Below are positions 55,668 through 63,946 of a stretch of 64,000 nt of DNA, in pieces. The notes below the pieces were generated by a model that was not told where the DNA came from, did no database searches, and saw nothing but the letters and a program-made list of their open reading frames with translations. Every line of letters begins with the position of its first letter. Position 1 is the first letter of the stretch. Made by a program: the position numbers and the translations under genes. The DNA comes from Streptomyces flavotricini (GTDB lineage: Bacteria; Actinomycetota; Actinomycetes; Streptomycetales; Streptomycetaceae): contig NZ_JAINUL010000001.1 of the NCBI RefSeq assembly GCF_020639365.1, forward strand, positions 1,186,558 to 1,250,557, given 5' to 3'.

Positions 55668-57182
55668 TCAGCGCAGGCGGGACAGGGCGCGGCCGAGGAG
55701 GGCGACGCCTTCTTCCAGCTCGCCCGGGGGGCTCGCCGCGTAACCGAGGACCAGGCCGGGGGCGCCCGGTCGGATGCGGTGCCAGGACAGCGGGTGCGCC
55801 TTGACCCCGAGGGCCAGGGCCTCGGCCGCGAGGGCGGTGTCCTCGAAGGCCGCGCCGTCGAAGGTGACCATCAGGTGCAGACCCGCCGCCGCGCCGTGGA
55901 CCCGGGCGCCCGGCAGGTGCGCGGCGACCGCCCGGAGCATGGCGTCCCGCCTGCGGCGGTGGCGGCGCCGGACGAAGCGCAGGTGGCGCTCCAGCTCGCC
56001 CGAGTCCATCAGCCGGGCCAGCACCAGCTGGGCCAGGACCGGATTGCCGAGGTCGGCGTAGCGCTTCGCGGCGATCACCGCCTCGCGCAGGCGCGGCGGG
56101 ACCAGCAGCCAGCCGAGCCGCAGCGCGGGGGCGAGCAGTTTGGACACGCTCCCGGCGTAGCAGACGCCCTCGGGCAGCAGGGCACGCAGCGCGGGAACGG
56201 GTGCGCGGTCGTAGCGGTGCTCGGCGTCGTAGTCGTCCTCGACGACCAGTCCCCCGGCCGCCGCCCAGCCGAGCAGTTCCCGGCGGCGTTCGCCGTCGAG
56301 CACGACCCCGGTCGGGAACTGGTGCGCGGGGGTGAGCAGCACCGCGGGGGCTCCGCTCGCCCGGAGCGCGGCGGTGTCCAGGCCGCCCCCGTCCACCGGT
56401 ACCGGCACGGTCTCCAGCCGGCCGTACTCCAGCTGCTGTCGGGCCCCGAGCGAGCCGGGATCCTCCACCGCGACCTTCCGGACGCCGCCCTCGCGCAGGA
56501 CGTGCGCCACCAGGGCCAGCGCTTGGGCGACGCCCGCGACGACGACGACCTCGTCGGGATCGGCGCGGATCCCGCGGTTGCGGGCGAGCCAGCCGGTGAC
56601 CGCCGTCCGCAGCGCGGGCGCGCCCTGCGGGTTCCCGTAGCCGAAGTCGCCGGGGGTGAGCGCCGCGAGCACGCGCCGCTCGGCCTGCAGCCAGGCCGTA
56701 CGCGGAAAGGCGGTGAGGTCGGGCACCCCCGGCGAGAGGTCGATCCGGCACGGCACGGCCCGCAGGGCGTCGACGAGCGCCCCGCCGTCCCCCGCCCCGA
56801 ACGGGCCGCCCGGGCCGTCGGAACGGGCCGCGGGCCGGGCGGGCGGGGCGGCGTCGGGGAGGTCCGGCGCCAGGGGGGCGGCCACCACCGTCGTGCCCGC
56901 GCGGCCGCTGCCCTGGATCTGGCCGGCGTCCGCCAGGCGTTGGTAGGCCTCGGTGACCAGCCCGCGGGAGACGCCCAGCTCCGCCGCCAGCACCCGGGTC
57001 GGCGGGAGCCGGCTGCCCAGCGGGAGCGTGCCGTCGGCGATCGCCGAGCGGATGCGGGCCGTCAGGCATTCCGTGCGGCCGCCCGGCGCCACCTCCCGCA
57101 GGTCCAGCTGGAGGAAGTCGGATCCGCCCGCCGGGCGGCTGCTTTCGGACCCCTCACAGTGATGTTCATTGGCCCTGTTCAC
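55668..57182 (-). CDS. MocR/PdxR-type GntR regulator with aminotransferase domain
   Basis: A 504-residue regulator. The N-terminal GntR winged helix (about 37-100, TARIRSAIADGTLPLGSRLPPTRVLAAELGVSRGLVTEAYQRL) is followed by a fold-type I aminotransferase-like domain with DYDAEHRYDR (Asp, PLP ring) and YAGSVSKLLAPALRLGWL, whose SVSK Lys is the PLP-binding residue. MocR proteins sense PLP or amino acids. Start is GTG at 57182, inside the right arm of the inverted repeat; no better start exists. Divergent from an EamA exporter, a common MocR target. Confidence 0.9.
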   Translation of the reverse strand: MNRANEHHCEGSESSRPAGGSDFLQLDLREVAPGGRTECLTARIRSAIADGTLPLGSRLPPTRVLAAELGVSRGLVTEAYQRLADAGQIQGSGRAGTTVVAAPLAPDLPDAAPPARPAARSDGPGGPFGAGDGGALVDALRAVPCRIDLSPGVPDLTAFPRTAWLQAERRVLAALTPGDFGYGNPQGAPALRTAVTGWLARNRGIRADPDEVVVVAGVAQALALVAHVLREGGVRKVAVEDPGSLGARQQLEYGRLETVPVPVDGGGLDTAALRASGAPAVLLTPAHQFPTGVVLDGERRRELLGWAAAGGLVVEDDYDAEHRYDRAPVPALRALLPEGVCYAGSVSKLLAPALRLGWLLVPPRLREAVIAAKRYADLGNPVLAQLVLARLMDSGELERHLRFVRRRHRRRRDAMLRAVAAHLPGARVHGAAAGLHLMVTFDGAAFEDTALAAEALALGVKAHPLSWHRIRPGAPGLVLGYAASPPGELEEGVALLGRALSRLR

Positions 57183-57191
57183 AGGACCAAT
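57168..57191. promoter_or_regulatory. inverted-repeat operator overlapping the MocR start codon
   Basis: Left arm ATTGGCCCTG (57168-57177), spacer TTCA, right arm CAGGACCAAT (57182-57191); 9 of 10 bases pair. The MocR GTG start (57180-57182, minus strand) lies inside it, and the EamA start is 20 bp to the right. A MocR dimer bound here would affect both divergent genes and its own initiation. Confidence 0.7.
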
Positions 57192-57211
57192 GCTTGCAGA
57201 GGGTGGACCGC

Positions 57212-58465
57212 ATGAACACCTTCGCTCCTCTGGCGCCCGGCGCCCTCGGCATGGTGTTGGTCGGCAGCAGCGTCACCGTCTCGCGCTCCCTGGTCCACGC
57301 CCCGCTGTTCGCCACCCAGGCCGTCCGTTACGCGGCCGCCGCCCTGCTCCTCCTCGCCTTCGCCCGCGCCGCCCGGGTGCCGATCCTGCGTCCGCGCGGC
57401 CGGGAGTGGCTGTGGCTGGCCGGGATCGCGGCCACGGGGCTCGCGCTGTTCAACGTGGCCGTCGTCCGCGGGGTCGCGCATGCCGAACCGGCCGTCATCG
57501 CCGTCGCGGTGGCGTCCGCACCGGTCCTGCTCGGGGTGCTCGGCCCGCTGCTGGAGGGCCGCCGGCCCAGCCGCCGGATCCTGGTGGCGGCCGTCGTGGT
57601 CGTCGCCGGGGCCGTCCTCGTCGAGGGGACGGGGCGCACCGACGCCGCCGGGGTGGCCTGGGCCGCGCTGGCGCTGGCCTGCGAGGCCGCGTTCACCTTG
57701 CTCGCCGTACCCGTACTGCGGCGCCACGGTCCGTGGGGCGTCTCCGTCCACGCGGTATGGCTGGGGGCCGTGATGCTGGCGGTGCTCATGCTGATCGCCG
57801 AGCGTCCGGCCGATCTGCTCGCCCTGGGACCGGCCCGGTGGGCTGCCGCCGGGTACCTCGCCGTCATGGTCACCGCCGTGGCCTTCCTCCTCTGGTACCG
57901 CACGGTGGCCGCCGTGGGCGCCGGCCGGGCCGGGCTGCTGACCGGGGTCGCGCCCCTCGCCGCGGCCGCCATCGGGGCCCTCTCCGGCGGCGGGATGCCG
58001 GGCCCGCCGGTCTGGCTCGGCCTGGTCGTGGTGGTCGCCGGGCTGGCCCTGGGGGGTGTCTTGCCGATCAGGCCGGGCTCGCGGTGTCTGGCACGCACGC
58101 TCGCGGCGTTCTCGTCACTCGCCGACGCTCCGCGTCGACTCCCTCCTCGGCCTTGCGATCGCACGCACCAGACACCGCTCCCTGATCCGGCCCGATCGAC
58201 AAGACGCCCCCTCGGGCTCCGCACCCCGCGACGGGAGACCGCAAGGACCGGGCCCCCGCGCGCCCTTGAGGGCGCCCGGCCCCGTGGATCACAATCCGCA
58301 GATGCCGACGCCCCCGTACAGCAGCCCCCCGTGCAGCAGCCCTCCGTACAGCAGTTGGATGCGCTACTTCTCCCCCACCGCCAACCACCGCAGGCTCGGC
58401 CTGGTCTGCCTCGGCGTCGGGGTCCAGCAGGGCCTGCTGCCGGTGGTCGGACCCCGGGCCCTTGA
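57212..58465 (+). CDS. EamA/DMT-family exporter with long C-terminal extension
   Basis: A 417-residue protein. The first about 290 residues are a typical 10-TM EamA exporter (two five-TM repeats; e.g. GMVLVGSSVTVSRSLVHAPL, LWLAGIAATGLALFNVAVV, WLGAVMLAVLMLIAE, VVVVAGLALGG). After residue 290 the reading frame continues for about 125 residues of Pro/Arg-rich sequence without homology (SLADAPRRLPPRPCDRT...) and overlaps the first 164 bases of the downstream AraC gene. Normal members end near 58080; a lost stop or a frameshift is likely. ATG at 57212 just right of the MocR operator. Confidence 0.82.
   Translation: MNTFAPLAPGALGMVLVGSSVTVSRSLVHAPLFATQAVRYAAAALLLLAFARAARVPILRPRGREWLWLAGIAATGLALFNVAVVRGVAHAEPAVIAVAVASAPVLLGVLGPLLEGRRPSRRILVAAVVVVAGAVLVEGTGRTDAAGVAWAALALACEAAFTLLAVPVLRRHGPWGVSVHAVWLGAVMLAVLMLIAERPADLLALGPARWAAAGYLAVMVTAVAFLLWYRTVAAVGAGRAGLLTGVAPLAAAAIGALSGGGMPGPPVWLGLVVVVAGLALGGVLPIRPGSRCLARTLAAFSSLADAPRRLPPRPCDRTHQTPLPDPARSTRRPLGLRTPRRETARTGPPRALEGARPRGSQSADADAPVQQPPVQQPSVQQLDALLLPHRQPPQARPGLPRRRGPAGPAAGGRTPGP
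58260..58275 (+). terminator. hairpin inside the C-terminal extension of the EamA gene
   Basis: GCGCCCT-TG-AGGGCGC, 7-bp perfect arms, about 190 bp after the point where the EamA domain normally stops and 27 bp before the AraC start. It looks like the original terminator of the exporter gene now lying within its extended reading frame. Confidence 0.5.
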
Positions 58466-59177
58466 CCACCACGTCGCGGTGGTCGTCACCCGGGGGCGCG
58501 GCTGGTTCAGCCACGCCGGGCGCGCGCCGCAGCCGGTGACCGCGCCCGCCCTGCTCTGGCTGGTCCCCGGCGTGGAGCACCACTACGGCCCGGACCCCGA
58601 GACCGGATGGGACGAGTGCTTCGTGGACTTCGCGGGCCGCAGCGTGGAGGCGTACACCGACCTCGGCTACGTGACCCCCGAGCACCCGCTGGTGCCGCTG
58701 AGCGGGACGGAGGGCGTACGGCACGTGGTCGACGGGATCGTACGGGCCGCCCGGCGCGGCGGCCCGCTCCTGGAGGTGGAGGCGGCCGCGGCCGTGCACG
58801 GACTGCTCGTGGCGCTGCGCTACGCCCGCGCCGAGGTGTCCCGGCACGGGGACGCGGTGATGGACGCGCTGGCCCGGGACGCGCTGCTGCCGATCTCGGT
58901 GGCCGAGCACGCGGCCCGGCTCGGGATACCCCTGCCCGAGTTGCGCGGGGCCGTCCGGCGCAGCACCGGGGAAGGGGTCAAGGAGTACCTCCTCGGGATC
59001 AGGCTCAGCCGGGCGAAGGAGCTGCTGGCCCGGACCGACCTGCCGGTCGCGGGGATCGCCCGGCGGGTCGGGTACGAGGATCCGGCGTATTTCAGCAGGC
59101 TGTTCAGCCGCCGGGTGGGCATGGCGCCCGTCCGCTTCCGCCGGCAGCAGTCGATGCCCCGGCCTCAGGGCAGATAG
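58302..59177 (+). CDS. AraC-family transcriptional regulator
   Basis: A 291-residue regulator. The N-terminal cupin-like AraC_binding domain (WMRYFSPTANHRRLGLVCLGVGVQQG..., VAVVVTRGRGWFSHA, LLWLVPGVEHHYGP) is followed by a C-terminal helix-turn-helix pair (ISVAEHAARLGIPLPELRGAVRRSTGEGVKEYLLGIRLSRAKELLARTDLPVAGIARRVGYEDPAYFSRLFSRRVGMAPV). The ATG at 58302 begins a Pro/Ser-rich leader SSPPCSSPPYSS encoded by short DNA repeats; the ATG in WMRYFS at 58359 is an equally possible start. It overlaps the EamA frame upstream and ends 13 bp into the convergent GH101 gene. It may control that gene. Confidence 0.87.
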   Translation: MPTPPYSSPPCSSPPYSSWMRYFSPTANHRRLGLVCLGVGVQQGLLPVVGPRALDHHVAVVVTRGRGWFSHAGRAPQPVTAPALLWLVPGVEHHYGPDPETGWDECFVDFAGRSVEAYTDLGYVTPEHPLVPLSGTEGVRHVVDGIVRAARRGGPLLEVEAAAAVHGLLVALRYARAEVSRHGDAVMDALARDALLPISVAEHAARLGIPLPELRGAVRRSTGEGVKEYLLGIRLSRAKELLARTDLPVAGIARRVGYEDPAYFSRLFSRRVGMAPVRFRRQQSMPRPQGR

Positions 59178-62100
59178 CCGACGTTGAGCTCCGCGACCGA
59201 GGTCCAGGGATTTCCGGCCACCTCCCTCGTGGCCCTGAGCCTGACGTAGCGGGCGGTCCTGGCGGTGAACGGGACGTCCTGCCGGGCGGTGGTGTTCGCG
59301 AAGGTGCCCGTCGCGGCGGCGACCCCCCAGTTCACTCCGTCCGTGGACGTGAACAGCTGGTAGTCGCCGATGCGACCGTTGCTCTGTGTCTGGCGGGGCA
59401 GGCAGTGCAGCGCCGAGACGTTGTAGGAGGCACCCAGATCCAGTGTGATCTCGTGCGGCATCGGCGCCGTGGCGGCGTACCACTCGGTGTGCCAGATGGT
59501 GGCGGGGTCACCGTCCAGGACGTTGGCGGCGCGGCCGTTCTCGCCGGCGGTCTCCTGGCTGTCGACGGCCTTCACCCTCATCTGCGTCTGCGGTACGAGG
59601 AGTTCACCGCCCCCGGCCGGCCCGAGGTCGTCGACGGCGAGGTCGTCGAGGATGAAGTCGGCCTCGTCGTGGGAGCCTTCGGCGGTGACCTTGCGGATGC
59701 CGATCCAGGCGTCGGCGCCGGCGGTGAAGGTCTTGGTGAAGGTGGTGGGTGTCCGCGCCTGGTTCAGCGCGGTGGCCGACTCGGTGCCACCGGAGCCGGT
59801 GACGAACTGGTAATCGCCGGAGAAGCCGTTCTCGTAACCGAAGGCGACCTTGTACGCGTGGCCGGGCGTGAGCCGCAGTGTCTGCGGGAGGGTGCGGTAG
59901 ACCAGCCCCTGGCGCTCTTCGTGCGACTTGAGCGAGTTCTGCCCGGAGATCACGTCGTCGACGAGCTTTCCGTTCCAACCCGCCTGGGTGTAGGGGGCGT
60001 TGCGCTGGGCGATGTGCGTGCGCGGGTCGGTGGCCGAGCCGCCGGCGCCGCCGAAGGCGAAGGGACCCCAGCCGGCGTCCACGTTCTCGAAGTCCTCGGT
60101 GAACCAGTGGCCGGCGAGCGGGGTGCGGGCCGAGCGGACGACCCGTACGTCGTCCAGGTGGACCGTGCCGGAGCCGGTCGCCGCGGACAGTTCGAGGGTG
60201 GCCGTCGACCGCCCGGCCGGTACGTCGAAGAGCACCTTCATCCGCTGCATCTTCGTGCCGTTCTTCTCGCTGCCGCCCAGGCTGTCGGTCAGTGTCGAGG
60301 AGTCGGCGTACACGGATGCGGTGGCGCCGCCGGCCGGATCGACGGTGAGGGTGGTCGCGCGGCCGGTCGGGGTGGAGACCCAGACGGAGGCGGCGTAGGT
60401 GCCGGGGCTCAGGCCGGTGAGCTGCTGGGAGACGGCGGGGGCGGTCCCGGCGGCCAGGGTGAGCTCGTTCTGGCCCTGGGCGTTGCGGGTGACGGCGGCG
60501 CCGGTCCCGGTCACGGTCCAGGCGTTCAGCTCGCCCGCGTAGAAGGAGGGGTCCTTGACCGGGGTGCCCTCGCCCCACTCCGGGTCGGTCTGCGCGGGTG
60601 CGGCGCCGTTGGTGACGACGTACGCGGTCCTCGCCGTGGCGTTGATCGTGACCTGGCCGCCGGTGACGGCGAGGTCCCCGACCAATTGCCGTCCGGTGTC
60701 GGTCAGTCGGTACAGCCTGGGCGCGGACCAGCCGCTGGGCAGCGTCCAGGTGGTGGAGCCGCCCTTGTCGTTCCAGTGGTAGAGCTTCCCGTCGCGCGGG
60801 AGCAGATGGGTGCCGCCGCTGAGGACGGTGCGACCGTCGGTGGTGATCGTCCGGAGGCCGCCGGCGGTGGTGGCCGTGGTCCCGTTCGCGAGGGTGACCG
60901 TGTCGGAGGTCCACTTCACGATCGGGGACTCCTGGAGGTACTTGGTCGGCAGGTTGACGGCGAAGGTGGTGTTCAGGAAGGCCGTGTAGTCCTTCTGGCC
61001 CTGCCAGCCCTCGTACGCGGTGAGTTCGGCACCGCCGAGGAGCGGGTTCGCGGCGATCCAGTCGTCCTTCACGTGATTGGCGATGAAGCGGGCGATGGTG
61101 GAGTTGATGCCCTTGAGGTCGCTGCCGCCGTAGTTGATGTCGGTGGCCCAGTGGTGCCAGAGGGACTGCTCGGTCAGGGTGTTGGGGAACTCGGTGGCGA
61201 GCTGGAAGCCGAGTCCGCCGATCTCGCGCTGGAGCTTGCGCGACACGTACCCGTCCCCGTACCAGACGTCCACGTACAGGAAGTCGAGCCCGGGTGCGGC
61301 CGCCTTGAGGTCCTGGAGCCGTTTCAGCCGCTCGCCGGACTGGCCGTCCTTGCGCGTGTCCACGTAGTACGACTGGTCGAGCCAGTCCCAGCCCGTTCCC
61401 CCGCTCTGGTGGGCCGGGTCGAAGGTGGCCGAGACCGGGTACTCCTCGGTGGCGTTGACGTGGACGCCGAAGTCGGCGTTGTAGGCGTGTCCGGCGGTGG
61501 TGAGGGCGTTCAGGTCGGCCGCGCCGCCCAGCTTGGAGCCGATGTTCTTGTAGTCCATGTGCGCCGAGTCGTGGCCCTCGGAGGCGTAGCCCTTGAGGAG
61601 GACGAACTGGCCGAGGGCGTCCGTGGCGAGGCTGACGCGCTTGGTCTCGTCGAGGGTCTCGGCGAAGGGGTGGGTGGCCTGGGAGGCGAAGTTGAAGGGG
61701 ATTCGCTGTACGACCCGGTCGGCGGTCCGCTGCCAGCCGGTGGGCGGGGTCCAGATGTCGCGGTAGGCGACGGCGGCGTCCTGCCAGTCGACGGCTCCGT
61801 CGCCGTTGCGGTCCCCGGTGATCGCGATCCGCACGTACGGGAGCGGCTCGGTGTCGGTGTCGGCGGCGCCCGCGGCCCGGTAGAGCCAGGCTCCGCTCCA
61901 CAGTCCGGCGCGGCGGTAGGACCCCTTGTCGGTCACCCGCTTGCTGATCCGGCCGTTCTCCCGGGCGGTGCCGCCGGACGGGGTGTCGTAGAGGGAGTTG
62001 GAGTCGAGGGCGGCGGCCAGCTCGGCGGTGTTGGCGAGCCCGTACATCACCGTCGTCGCGGCGGAGTCCACGGGGGTGTTCGCGGTGACGGGGGTGAAGG

Positions 62101-62617
62101 TGTCCCCGGTACCGGTGGTGGCGGTGTGCATGTTCGCGGTGGCCAGCGCGGCCCCGGGCTGGTCGCTGCGGACACTGACGAGGGTGTGGTCGGGGATCGC
62201 GAGGCTGCGTACGCGCAGGGCGGCGGTGTCCTCGATCGCGGTGACCTTGAACTCCACGACCGAACCGGTCACCGAGAGGCGGGACCTGATGGTCACGCCG
62301 GAGAAGGACAGCGCGTAGTCCACGGCAGAGGCCGAGGGCGTGGCGGTCACGGCGGGGGTGTAGGTGGTGCCGTTGACGACGATCGTGGAGAGGGGGTCCT
62401 CGTTGCCGTTCAGGACGTCCCCGGTGGCCCGCCGGGTGTAGCCGACGACCCGGGGGAAGCCTCCGTCGACGCTGACGGACAGCTCGGGGGAGCTGATCGT
62501 CACGGGTGTCGCGGCGGCACTGCCGGTATCCGCGGCGGATGGAGCGGGCACGGAGAGCAGCAGGGTGGCGAGGAGACCGGCGACCGCGGCTGCGGCCGGC
62601 CGGAGGGGGGAGCGCAT
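59165..62617 (-). CDS. secreted endo-alpha-N-acetylgalactosaminidase (GH101) with CBM32
   Basis: A 1150-residue exported enzyme. Signal peptide (RPAAAAVAGLLATLLLSVPAPSAAD). The catalytic (beta/alpha)8 domain has LDFLYVDVWYGDGYVS with the nucleophile Asp and QLATEFPNTL with the acid Glu, both diagnostic of GH101, which cuts the core-1 O-glycan (Gal-GalNAc) off mucin-type glycoproteins. Beta-sandwich modules follow, and the C-terminal EITLDLGASYNVSALHCLPRQTQ...YVRLRATREV is an F5/8-type C (CBM32) domain. GGAGGCCCG precedes the ATG at 62617. Unusual in a soil actinomycete; it suggests growth on glycoproteins. The neighbouring AraC is the candidate regulator. Confidence 0.9.
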   Translation of the reverse strand: MRSPLRPAAAAVAGLLATLLLSVPAPSAADTGSAAATPVTISSPELSVSVDGGFPRVVGYTRRATGDVLNGNEDPLSTIVVNGTTYTPAVTATPSASAVDYALSFSGVTIRSRLSVTGSVVEFKVTAIEDTAALRVRSLAIPDHTLVSVRSDQPGAALATANMHTATTGTGDTFTPVTANTPVDSAATTVMYGLANTAELAAALDSNSLYDTPSGGTARENGRISKRVTDKGSYRRAGLWSGAWLYRAAGAADTDTEPLPYVRIAITGDRNGDGAVDWQDAAVAYRDIWTPPTGWQRTADRVVQRIPFNFASQATHPFAETLDETKRVSLATDALGQFVLLKGYASEGHDSAHMDYKNIGSKLGGAADLNALTTAGHAYNADFGVHVNATEEYPVSATFDPAHQSGGTGWDWLDQSYYVDTRKDGQSGERLKRLQDLKAAAPGLDFLYVDVWYGDGYVSRKLQREIGGLGFQLATEFPNTLTEQSLWHHWATDINYGGSDLKGINSTIARFIANHVKDDWIAANPLLGGAELTAYEGWQGQKDYTAFLNTTFAVNLPTKYLQESPIVKWTSDTVTLANGTTATTAGGLRTITTDGRTVLSGGTHLLPRDGKLYHWNDKGGSTTWTLPSGWSAPRLYRLTDTGRQLVGDLAVTGGQVTINATARTAYVVTNGAAPAQTDPEWGEGTPVKDPSFYAGELNAWTVTGTGAAVTRNAQGQNELTLAAGTAPAVSQQLTGLSPGTYAASVWVSTPTGRATTLTVDPAGGATASVYADSSTLTDSLGGSEKNGTKMQRMKVLFDVPAGRSTATLELSAATGSGTVHLDDVRVVRSARTPLAGHWFTEDFENVDAGWGPFAFGGAGGSATDPRTHIAQRNAPYTQAGWNGKLVDDVISGQNSLKSHEERQGLVYRTLPQTLRLTPGHAYKVAFGYENGFSGDYQFVTGSGGTESATALNQARTPTTFTKTFTAGADAWIGIRKVTAEGSHDEADFILDDLAVDDLGPAGGGELLVPQTQMRVKAVDSQETAGENGRAANVLDGDPATIWHTEWYAATAPMPHEITLDLGASYNVSALHCLPRQTQSNGRIGDYQLFTSTDGVNWGVAAATGTFANTTARQDVPFTARTARYVRLRATREVAGNPWTSVAELNVGYLP

Positions 62618-62796
62618 CGGGCCTCCGGGGGTCGGTGCTTCCTGGGCGGAAGACCGCACGGCACGGAGCCCGCGGTCCGCTCACTGACCTGTCAGCTTGC
62701 GGACCGCGCCGCCGCAGGCCCATGGACAAAGCAGAGCGCCGTCCTGGACTTACGGAAGTGGACGAAGAGGATGGGGGGATGGGCGGGGATGGGGAA

Positions 62797-63171
62797 TCAG
62801 GAGGCGACGGGGCTGATCACCACGGCCGTCCCGTACGCGCACACCTCGGTCCCGACGTCGGCGGCCTCGGTGACGTCGAAGCGCATCATCAGGATCGCGT
62901 TCCCGCCGCGGGCCTTGGTCGCTTCGATGAGCCGTTCCATGGCCTGGTTGCGGGTCTCCACCAGGGTCTTGGTCAGGCCCTTCAGCTCGCCGCCGATCAT
63001 CGACTTCAGGCCCGCGCCGATCTGGCTGCCGAGGTGGCGGGAGCGGACGGTGAGGCCGAAGACCTCGCCGATGACCCGCTCGACCCGGTACCCGGGAACG
63101 TCGTTCGTCGTCACGACCAGGACGCCGGTCTGCTGGACGCCCGGGCCGCCGCTGTAATCTTCGATTCCCAT
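62797..63171 (-). CDS. YbjQ/UPF0145 family protein
   Basis: A 124-residue protein. The core GVLVVTTNDVPGYRVERVIGEVFGLTVRS and GNAILMMRFDVTEAADVGTEVCAYGTAVVI matches the UPF0145/YbjQ family of small pentameric proteins of unknown function, thought to bind heavy metals. The ATG at 63171 begins the family-typical sequence; an upstream in-frame start at 63231 adds 20 non-conserved residues. Monocistronic. Confidence 0.88.
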   Translation of the reverse strand: MGIEDYSGGPGVQQTGVLVVTTNDVPGYRVERVIGEVFGLTVRSRHLGSQIGAGLKSMIGGELKGLTKTLVETRNQAMERLIEATKARGGNAILMMRFDVTEAADVGTEVCAYGTAVVISPVAS

Positions 63172-63245
63172 GGCAACCACTCTGGCGGCGGGCGCGGGGC
63201 CGCGCATCCGGAGGGGGCCCGATCCGGCCACCGGCCACCGGCCGC

Positions 63246-63946
63246 TCAGCCGACCCGGGTCCCTGCGGAGCCGAACCGGCGCCGCACCGCGAGGATCAGG
63301 GCGAGGCTCTCGTCGTGGGAGGCCGCCGCGCCGCGCAGGTTCGCGAGGGTGCTGCGGTAGTCGTCCGGGCCCGCGGTCTGGTCACGTAGTTCGCGCCGTT
63401 GATGTGCTCCACGTACGCCAGCTCGGCGTGCTCCCCTTCGCGGACCCTCAGGTGGGTGATCGGGTAGGGCGGTGCGGCCCCGTACGGACGGGCCATCGGG
63501 AGGATGCGGAGCCTCACCTTGCCGGTCTCCCTGGCCCGCAGCAGGTGGGTCAGCTGCTCGTCCATCACGGCGGCGTCCCCGCAGCGGCGGTGCAGTACGC
63601 CTTCCTCCAACAGGGCTGTCACCCGGGGCAGCGGGCGGTTCATCAGCCGCAGCTGCCGTTCGGCGCGCAGTTCGACGACCCGGTCGACCTCCTCGTGGTC
63701 GGCGCCGGGCAGGACCGCCCGCACCATGTGGCGGGCGTAGGCGGGGGTCTGGAGGATGCCGGGGACGACGAGGTTCTCGTAGACGCAGATCTCCTCGGCG
63801 TCGCCCTCCCCCTGGATGAGGCGCTTGAGGAAATCGGGGATGCCCGGTGCCACCTGCCGCAGGGTGAGGCCCCTGGCCTCACGGCACCTGCGCAGTTCCC
63901 GCCCCAGCAGGCGGTCGGCGGCCGCCCGGACCCGATCGCTGCCCAT
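63246..63946 (-). pseudogene. DUF5753/Scr1-type regulator, frameshifted and with eroded HTH
   Basis: From the ATG at 63946 the protein reads GRELRRCREARGLTLRQVAPG, i.e. only the first helices of an XRE HTH, which then joins FLKRLIQGEGDAEEICVYENLVVPGILQTPAYARHMVRA, skipping about 40 residues of the normal HTH. The DUF5753 domain runs to ELAYVEHINGANYVT, and there one base seems lost near 63400: reading the next frame gives DQTAGPDDYRSTLANLRGAA and a proper stop at 63246. In the original frame the last 24 residues are nonsense. Its usual DUF397 partner gene is not next to it (YbjQ is). A sequencing error at one site would not explain the eroded HTH. Confidence 0.7.

Noticed and set aside
53238..57215. 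Very long + strand reading frame of 1325 codons
   Set aside because: It is antisense to the LAxTG, glycosyltransferase and MocR genes. Such frames are normal in high-GC DNA, and its translation is low-complexity with no domain.
58607..63157. 1516-codon + strand reading frame
   Set aside because: Antisense shadow of the GH101 gene; the minus-strand frame has the signal peptide, GH101 motifs and CBM32.
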